A DNA stretch of 12,459 nucleotides from the NCBI GenBank assembly GCA_018610125.1, contig JAHEOI010000123.1, positions 1 through 12,459 of the forward strand. Direction: 5' to 3'. Source of the DNA: Verrucomicrobiota bacterium. Its GTDB lineage: Bacteria; Verrucomicrobiota; Verrucomicrobiia; Limisphaerales; JAHEOI01. Numbering within the stretch: position 1 is the stretch's first letter; each line of letters opens with the position of its first letter. Below are positions 1 through 5,408 of the stretch, piece by piece. A program made the position numbers and the translations under genes. Below the pieces are notes generated by a model. The model was not told the DNA's origin, did no database searches, and saw nothing but the letters and a program-made list of their open reading frames with translations.

Positions 1-333
1 CCCGGGTTCTTTAAAATGGACTTCAATGGCAGGAATCGGCGTCCTCCTCGTGATCCTGTCAATGCCTTGCTGTCGCTCGCTTATAGCATCCTGGTAAAGG
101 ATTGCACAATCGCGGCGCACGCCGTTGGCTTGGACCCGTATCTTGGCTTTTTCCACCAGCCGCGGTTTGGGCGCCCTGCTCTTGCGCTCGACGTTATGGA
201 AGAGTTTCGTCCTTTGATTGCGGACTCGGTCGTCCTGACCTTGGTTAGTTTCGTGGAATGGGATTGCCTCTTTCTTCGATCACGCGGACACTGCCGTCAT
301 CGGAAACAGCAAATTGCCAAATGTGGGCATTGA
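1..333 (+). pseudogene. cas1: Cas1 CRISPR-adaptation integrase, truncated at the 3' end (5' end outside window)
   Basis: Cas1 is the metal-dependent integrase that, with Cas2, inserts new spacers into CRISPR arrays. The frame is open to the left window edge. Residues read from the ATG at base 16 match the core of Cas1: an NGRNRRPPRDPVNALLS block, then GLDPYLGFFHQPRFGRPALA and LDVMEEFRPLIAD. The metal-binding His of GFFHQ is at bases 154-156 and the Asp of LALD at 190-192. This RNRRPP-DPVNALLS form is the one I know from Cas4-Cas1 fusion proteins of type I-G (I-U) and V-B systems; the subtype cannot be fixed from this piece. Similarity stops near base 243. The remaining codons to the TGA at 331-333 are antisense to the convergent pentapeptide gene and do not look like Cas1. 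The usual last 70 to 90 residues are therefore missing, and I found no continuation in another frame, so it is called a remnant. Identity as Cas1 is near certain; the pseudogene status depends on the assembly being right. Confidence 0.87.
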
Positions 334-1444
334 TGCATCCGGCTGGGCAATCGCCCCAGCGTCGGAAGAAGGTATAGCGTCGTTGACTCGGATTGACGGT
401 GATATCGTCGCCATCGCCGGCGAGAAGATTGGGCTCCGCCTTGCTGATGCCGTCGTCTTCCTGATAGTCCCGGGCCAGGACTTCCGGATTGTAACGCTTT
501 TTAAAGAGAATTCGCGAGAAGGATTCCGACTCGTCTTCGATGCGGTAGGGTTTGTATTTCGCATTGAGCTCGGAAGACCCTGGAAAGCCGCCCGCCTCCA
601 TTCGCTCGCGCCCTTTCGCGGTCGGTTGAATCAGGAGTTCACCCGCTTTCCAAGGCAGTCGATTACGAATCGATCTCATCTTCGGGAACGCCTCTCGGAT
701 GGCGGCAAGGTCGCTTGAAATGGTCTTGCTCAATTCGTCGTCGGGGAGCAATGCGGATTCGGTTTCCATGGCCAACAGGCGTGCTTCGACATCGATCGTT
801 CGAGTGCTCCCGTCTGGCATGATGGTCTGATCAAACCGGGCCCGACTTAGCTCTGTTCCATCCAAGCGGGCGCCGGTGAGATCGGTGGCTGTGAGGTCGG
901 CTTCAAAGAACGAGGCTTCCCGGAGGTCGGCCTCGGTCAGGTTCGCGCCGGTCAAATCGGCGTAATCGAGTCGGGTCTGCCGGAGCTTGGCGGCGTGCAG
1001 ATTGGCGCCGCTTAGGTTGCCCCTGACCAGGTTACGCGACGAGAGGTCTTCAAAGGGGAGTGCTACTTTGATTTTTGCCTTGAAGAATCCTTGATCGTCC
1101 TTCGGCAAGGTGATGGAAAAGCGCTTTGAACGCCCGGAGACTTTGCTGGAATAGAAGCGGGTAAGCCGATGCCATTGATTGATCGAGTCAGCGTGATAAA
1201 TGATGTAGTCGGGATAGAGCGGATCCGACTGGGAGGTTTTTGGAACGACGGATTGCGTCTGCCAGGTCAGCTCAATGTGGTGTTGGCCCGGCTCGACTCT
1301 TAAACGGTCAATGGCGTTGGCCTCGGCCGATGACGGAACCTGATCGGCAGCGATCCAAGCCGTTCCCATCAACAGCCAGAAGGGGAGAGGGCTGCTTGGC
1401 GAAATGGGAAGTGCCTCTTCGTCGTGGCGATGGTTTCCGATCAT
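245..1444 (-). CDS. Secreted pentapeptide-repeat protein with FnIII-like, S8-prodomain-like and WGDCPAGC regions
   Basis: 399 residues, function unknown. The ATG at 1444 shares its bases with the metG stop (ATGA), which decides the start; an upstream in-frame start at 1528 would lie deep inside metG. Regions in order: a hydrophobic segment at about 19-34 (LPFWLLMGTAWIAA) followed by SSAEA, read as a signal peptide or membrane anchor; about 44-125 a small beta-rich region resembling a fibronectin type III fold, with IELTW and a GFFKAKI end; 134-208 fifteen consecutive pentapeptide repeats of the LxxAN/D type, expected to form a right-handed quadrilateral beta-helix; about 267-339 a stretch ending in GISKAEPN that resembles the propeptide of S8 subtilases, although no peptidase domain follows; 357-392 a tail with WGDCPAGC (C366, C370) and WQFAVSDDGSV. 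The pentapeptide assignment is firm, the prodomain likeness is an inference. It closes a coupled operon behind metG and probably acts outside the cytoplasm. Confidence 0.85.
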   Translation of the reverse strand: MIGNHRHDEEALPISPSSPLPFWLLMGTAWIAADQVPSSAEANAIDRLRVEPGQHHIELTWQTQSVVPKTSQSDPLYPDYIIYHADSINQWHRLTRFYSSKVSGRSKRFSITLPKDDQGFFKAKIKVALPFEDLSSRNLVRGNLSGANLHAAKLRQTRLDYADLTGANLTEADLREASFFEADLTATDLTGARLDGTELSRARFDQTIMPDGSTRTIDVEARLLAMETESALLPDDELSKTISSDLAAIREAFPKMRSIRNRLPWKAGELLIQPTAKGRERMEAGGFPGSSELNAKYKPYRIEDESESFSRILFKKRYNPEVLARDYQEDDGISKAEPNLLAGDGDDITVNPSQRRYTFFRRWGDCPAGCINAHIWQFAVSDDGSVRVIEERGNPIPRN

Positions 1445-3024
1445 GCTCTCTGCTTTCGTGCTTGGTCTCGTCTCGGAAATAGCGGGCTTGCTTGGCCGAC
1501 TTCGTGACCCGGCTCCAGGTCGCCCCATTGAAGTTGGGCCAAGGTGTCCGGTTTCTGCTCCAGGGCAAGCTGCTCGAGCATCCTTGTCGCGGAATTGGGA
1601 ATGAAAGGCCAGATGAGGATGGCCAACAGCCGACAGCTTTCGACCAGATTGTAGAGGATTTCGTCGAGTCTCTGGGCTTGCTCGGGGTCCTTGGCTAGCT
1701 TATACGGGGCGGTCTGATCGATGTACTGATTGACCCGTGTGATAAACGACCAGACAATGAAGACGGCCTGTTGGATTTCGTAAGCTTCGAGTAAGGCTCG
1801 TGTTTTGGCGATGACGGTTTCGGCTTCCTCTTTGAGCTCATCGGAGCGATCCGGGACGACTCCTTTGCGATAGCGTTTGAGCATCGAGAGCGAGCGATTC
1901 ATTAGGTTGCCGAGGCCATTGGCCAAGTCGGCGTGGTAATGGCCGGCAAAGCTGTCATCCGTCCAGTTCCCGTCCGGTCCGATATCCAGCTCGCGAACAA
2001 GGTAATAGCGAAAGGCATCGAGCCCCCAGTCGTCGATAACCTCGATCGGATCGACAATGTTGCCGGTGCTCTTGCTCAATTTCTGGCCTTCCTTTTGCCA
2101 CCAGCCATGGACGAGGATCTGTTTGGGCTGGGGGAGATCGAGTGCCTTTAACATGATCGGCCAGTAGACCGCATGGAACTTGAGGATGTCTTTGCCGATC
2201 ACGTGGACATCCGCCGGCCAGGTTTCGAAGTCGGGATTGGCAGCCGGGGGAGTCGGTTCGGCGCCTTCGAGCGCTTCGATGATAACCGGATCACCGTAAG
2301 CCGCCGGAATGCTGATGTAGTTCACCAAGGCGTCGAACCAGACGTAGGTGATAAAATTGGTATCGAAGGGCAGGGGGATGCCCCAGGTGAGCCGGCTGAT
2401 AGGACGGGAGATGCACAGGTCCTCGAGGGTATTGTTTTTGAGAAGCCCCAAGACCTCATTGCGTCGATTCTCCGGGCGAATGAATTCGGGATGGGCTTCA
2501 ATGTAGTCGATCAGCCAATCCTGGTGCTCTCGGAGCCTGAAGTAGTAATTCTCCTCCGTCAGCTCCATGACCTCCCCGTACATCGGATCGAAAGAGCCAT
2601 CCGGGTTGCGATCCCGCTCCGCCAGGAAGGTCTCTTGGCGCGTTGAATAGAATCCGTGGTACTCGGAGAAATAGAAATGACCTTTGGCGTAGAGCTTGTT
2701 GAGGATCGCTTTAACGATCGCCTCATGCCGGTGCTCGGAAGTCCGTACGAAATCATTGTGCGATAACTGCAGCCGATCGCAGAAGTCACGCCAATTCTTC
2801 TCGAGTCGGTCGCAATAGCTCTGCGAGTCGAGCCCGGCGGCGCCGGCTGACTGTTGAATCTTTTGACCGTGCTCGTCGACGCCGGTCAAGAAGAAGGTGG
2901 GATGACCCAAGCTACGCTTGCCCCTGGCAATGACATCCGTAATGACTTTCTCATAGGCATGACCGAGGTGCGGCTGACCGTTGACATAGTCGATCGCTGT
3001 CGTGACATAAACGTGTTTGCTCAT
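1441..3024 (-). CDS. metG: Methionyl-tRNA synthetase (short form, no C-terminal tRNA-binding domain)
   Basis: Charges tRNA-Met with methionine in the cytoplasm. About 527 residues. The class I signatures are both present: HLGH at residues 19-22 and KLSKS at 315-319, with FFLTGVDEHGQKI at 44-56 and WFDALVNYIS at 229-238. The connective-peptide region (about 116-165) reads GFYSTRQETF and EENYYFRL, so the cysteines that bind zinc in many MetG proteins are absent. The protein ends with an anticodon-binding helical region and PLFPRRD; there is no EMAP/Trbp111-type extension. The start at 3024 puts MSKHVYVTTAIDYVNG at the N-terminus, as usual for the family, but has no good ribosome-binding site. 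The alternative ATG at 3069, which overlaps the stop of the upstream transferase gene as ATGA and adds 15 residues, is also credible and would fit translational coupling. Its own stop overlaps the next gene as ATGA. Family assignment is certain; the start is about even. Confidence 0.97.
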   Translation of the reverse strand: MSKHVYVTTAIDYVNGQPHLGHAYEKVITDVIARGKRSLGHPTFFLTGVDEHGQKIQQSAGAAGLDSQSYCDRLEKNWRDFCDRLQLSHNDFVRTSEHRHEAIVKAILNKLYAKGHFYFSEYHGFYSTRQETFLAERDRNPDGSFDPMYGEVMELTEENYYFRLREHQDWLIDYIEAHPEFIRPENRRNEVLGLLKNNTLEDLCISRPISRLTWGIPLPFDTNFITYVWFDALVNYISIPAAYGDPVIIEALEGAEPTPPAANPDFETWPADVHVIGKDILKFHAVYWPIMLKALDLPQPKQILVHGWWQKEGQKLSKSTGNIVDPIEVIDDWGLDAFRYYLVRELDIGPDGNWTDDSFAGHYHADLANGLGNLMNRSLSMLKRYRKGVVPDRSDELKEEAETVIAKTRALLEAYEIQQAVFIVWSFITRVNQYIDQTAPYKLAKDPEQAQRLDEILYNLVESCRLLAILIWPFIPNSATRMLEQLALEQKPDTLAQLQWGDLEPGHEVGQASPLFPRRDQARKQRA

Positions 3025-3065
3025 TCCCAATTCAGCGTTGTTGATTTCGGGGCCGAACGCAAGCT

Positions 3066-4058
3066 TCATCGGATCAGGAACGATGTGGCGGCGAACAAAG
3101 CGGCAGCCAGCCAGAGGATCGGGACCGCGCGATTCGGATGGAATCCAAGCTTGACCAATTGGTGAGAGAGGTGATTGGTATCGCCGATATAAACAGGCTG
3201 GCGGTGCCAAAGTCGCCAGAGGATGACCCAACCGAAGTCCAATAGGGGGAGACCAAGGATGAGCAAGGGACGTAGGACCGCCCAGGGGGATTGCGTTGCC
3301 CCGGAGTAGTAGGTGGTTAGAATCGCCAGGATAGCAAGCCAATAGCCCACCAGGTGGCTGCCTGCATCGCCGAGAAAGGCGCTGGCACGCGGGAAATTGT
3401 AAGGGAAGAATCCGAGCAGCGCGCCTCCAAGCAGGAAGGCCATCGATGTGACGAGGTAATCTCCTTGGAAGGCGGCAGTCAGACCGAACATGACCGATCC
3501 GATAAACCCGATGCCGGTGCACAGTCCATTCATGTTGTCCATGAAGTTGATCGCATTGGTGATGGTAAGTATCCAAAGGATCGTTATGGCGTAGCTGAAA
3601 AGGGTGCTTTCGATGAACAAGGTGATACGGACGCCGGCCAGACTGACCAGGGTGGCAATCAGGAATTGACCCGTAAACTTGATGGTGGGCTTGAGGGCGT
3701 GCCGGTCGTCGAGCCATCCGAGAAACAACATGCCGAATGCCCCGAGCAGGAGCATTGTCAAAGGCAGCATCCGCTGCTGGAATCCATAGACCAGACGATG
3801 GGTGGTATCGGGATCCCAATATCCCAAGAACAAGCTTGAGGCTCCGAGCGCCAGAGGTACAACGATGCCGGTTAAGACAGCCAATCCGCCCGCCAGGGCC
3901 ATTGGCGTATGGTGGATCTTTCGGTGGCCCGGATCGTCAACGTGATTGGTGGCATGGCACCATTGTCGCCAGAGGGGTAACGAGAGCAACGTGACAAGGC
4001 AGGCGCCGACAAAGGTGGCGACGTAGACCGATTCCGGGAATGGGATTAATTCGAGCAA
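3066..4058 (-). CDS. WecA/MraY-like polyprenyl-phosphate sugar-1-phosphate transferase
   Basis: A polytopic inner-membrane enzyme of the MraY/WecA family (CAZy-unrelated GNPT group), which moves a sugar-1-phosphate from a UDP-sugar to undecaprenyl phosphate at the start of O-antigen, teichoic-acid or other surface glycan synthesis. 330 residues, mostly hydrophobic, with about ten membrane segments. Family motifs: DDPGHRKIHHTP at 41-52, the Mg-binding LGWLDDR at 113-119, NAINFMDNMNGL at 168-179, FLGDAGS at 228-234 and the cytoplasmic loop GDTNHLSH at 292-299. The N-acetylhexosamine donor cannot be told; this form is closer to WecA/TagO than to MraY. The start codon is TTG: no ATG or GTG lies in frame before the first membrane segment. 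It overlaps the upstream glycosyltransferase gene by 13 bases and its TGA sits in an ATGA with a possible metG start. Co-transcription with a GT-B enzyme supports a glycan assembly role. Confidence 0.93.
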   Translation of the reverse strand: MLELIPFPESVYVATFVGACLVTLLSLPLWRQWCHATNHVDDPGHRKIHHTPMALAGGLAVLTGIVVPLALGASSLFLGYWDPDTTHRLVYGFQQRMLPLTMLLLGAFGMLFLGWLDDRHALKPTIKFTGQFLIATLVSLAGVRITLFIESTLFSYAITILWILTITNAINFMDNMNGLCTGIGFIGSVMFGLTAAFQGDYLVTSMAFLLGGALLGFFPYNFPRASAFLGDAGSHLVGYWLAILAILTTYYSGATQSPWAVLRPLLILGLPLLDFGWVILWRLWHRQPVYIGDTNHLSHQLVKLGFHPNRAVPILWLAAALFAATSFLIR

Positions 4059-5251
4059 ACCTGATTCGCGCTGCGGAAGTGTGATGCCAAAAGGGAGTGA
4101 TAGAGACGGCTGAGCTCGGCAATCATCCGGTCAACCGAGAATACTTGGCCGACCCACGCTTTTCCTCGCTCGCCCATTTCTTGGCGCCGGTTGGGATTTG
4201 CCTCGAGCGTGAGCAGAGACTCTTGAAGGGCGCTTAAGTCACCGACATTGATGAGAAAGCCGGTTTGACCGTGGTGACAAACCTCCGAAGCGCCGTCTGT
4301 ATCGTAGCCCACCACCGGCTTGCCGGTGGCCAAGGCTTGCGGTAATGCCCGGGGCAGCCCTTCACGTCGCGAAAGGTGAACCAAAGTGTCCATGATTCCG
4401 GTGTAATGAGAGACCCTTTCCGGTGGGACCAGACCGACAAAGATGACGTGGTCGCGAAATCCCTGCTTTTTCGCCCATTGCTCAAAGCGCTCTCGCCACG
4501 GGCCGTCACCGATCAAGAGGAATTTCATCCGGGGGCATTTGGCAACGAGCGATGGAATGACCGTGAACAAATCGTCATGTCCCTTGAGCTGGAATAAACG
4601 GGCGATTTTCCCGACAACGAAGTCATTGGGCTCGATTCCGAGGGAAGTGCGGAGGTGTTGGTCGTTGGTGGCGTTTGCGTAGGGAGCCAAATCGAACCCG
4701 CTAAAGATACGGGTGTATTGCTCCGGACGTCCGATTCCGGCATTCAGGTAGAGTCGGGTCATGGCGTGGGCCACCGTGATAAAGTGCGTTGTGATCGCCC
4801 CGGCCATCCGCTCGGCACGACGAAAGAAGAAGTTGGCGAGCTTCCCTTGGAATGGACCGAAGGAAGGACCATGGATCGTGTGAACGATGATCGGCACATT
4901 CGCCTTTTTGGCGGCCATCCGTCCGAGGACGCCGGCTTTGCCGCTATGCGTATGGACAATGGTTGGCGCTCGCTCACGGAGTATCCGAGTCAGTTCTCGG
5001 AATGCAAGCAGATCCCGCCAAGGATGAACCGGGCGGACCAAATGCTCAAGCCTCGTGAAATGTTCGGGGCAGTCATCGAGCAAATGCTCGAGGGAGCCTT
5101 CGGGGCCGTGGGTCGGGCCGGCAATTAGCTCGGCGAGCCAATCCGGATTCGCTTGGAGTCCTTTGACGGAAGCGATGGTGTTCTCTTGCGCTCCCCCCAC
5201 AATGAGGCGCGTGATCACGTGGACCACCCGGATTCTTGAAGGCACGCCCAT
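4046..5251 (-). CDS. GT4-type (GT-B fold) glycosyltransferase
   Basis: 401 residues, predicted cytoplasmic or membrane-peripheral retaining glycosyltransferase of the group 1/GT4 type, probably adding a sugar to a lipid-linked surface glycan; donor and acceptor cannot be read from sequence. The N-terminal half has the acceptor-side opening VVHVITRLIVGGAQENT (9-25) with the glycine pair before the first helix, and VHTHSGKAGVLGR (99-111). The C-terminal donor half has GKIARLFQLKGHDDL (214-228), FLLIGDGPWR (244-253) and REGLPRALPQALATGKPVV (296-314). In the last block the second Glu of the usual E-x7-E pair is Gln305 (first is Glu297). I recall this EGLPRALPQALA form in a subset of bacterial GT4 enzymes, so it is probably a natural variant, not a dead copy. 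The ATG at 5251 has no clear ribosome-binding site. It is the first gene of the packed block that continues with the WecA-like transferase, metG and the pentapeptide gene. Confidence 0.93.
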   Translation of the reverse strand: MGVPSRIRVVHVITRLIVGGAQENTIASVKGLQANPDWLAELIAGPTHGPEGSLEHLLDDCPEHFTRLEHLVRPVHPWRDLLAFRELTRILRERAPTIVHTHSGKAGVLGRMAAKKANVPIIVHTIHGPSFGPFQGKLANFFFRRAERMAGAITTHFITVAHAMTRLYLNAGIGRPEQYTRIFSGFDLAPYANATNDQHLRTSLGIEPNDFVVGKIARLFQLKGHDDLFTVIPSLVAKCPRMKFLLIGDGPWRERFEQWAKKQGFRDHVIFVGLVPPERVSHYTGIMDTLVHLSRREGLPRALPQALATGKPVVGYDTDGASEVCHHGQTGFLINVGDLSALQESLLTLEANPNRRQEMGERGKAWVGQVFSVDRMIAELSRLYHSLLASHFRSANQVCSN

Positions 5252-5278
5252 AAGTGGAAAACGGTTATTGTCGGGGAA

Positions 5279-5330
5279 CCCCTCACCTCGATCCTCTCCC
5301 CTTCGGAGGGGAGAAGGTTCGAATGAGGGG
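5279..5330. repeat. REP-like long imperfect palindrome
   Basis: A 52-base imperfect palindrome lies in the gap between the glycosyltransferase gene and the TPR membrane-protein gene. The outer arms CCCCTCA (5279-5285) and TGAGGGG (5324-5330) pair perfectly. The inner arms TCTCCCCT (5295-5302) and AGGGGAGA (5307-5314) also pair perfectly around a TCGG loop, with a partly paired stretch between. There is no T-run on either side, so it is a poor intrinsic terminator. CCCTCACC...CTCTCCCC palindromes of this style are dispersed in many bacterial genomes; that this one is repeated elsewhere in its genome is an inference. The rest of the gap (5252-5278 and 5331-5408) shows nothing recognisable. Confidence 0.6.
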
Positions 5331-5408
5331 GACTCTTCTTTCGCGCATTGTTAGAAACACTGCATCTTTTTGTGTGCCAACTTAATGGTGGTCTGAGACA
5401 ATGCCTCG

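Noticed and set aside
245..333. Tail of the Cas1 frame as a genuine Cas1 C-terminus
   Set aside because: These codons are antisense to the conserved WGDCPAGC module of the pentapeptide gene and lack the expected Cas1 C-terminal motifs.
1445..1528. Longer start for the pentapeptide protein at 1528
   Set aside because: The extra 28 residues lie inside metG, read as Arg/Ser/Pro-rich shadow sequence, and would bury the signal peptide; the ATGA start is better.
2173..2646. Plus-strand open frame of 157 codons opposite metG
   Set aside because: It is fully antisense to the conserved metG coding sequence and shows no recognisable protein features.
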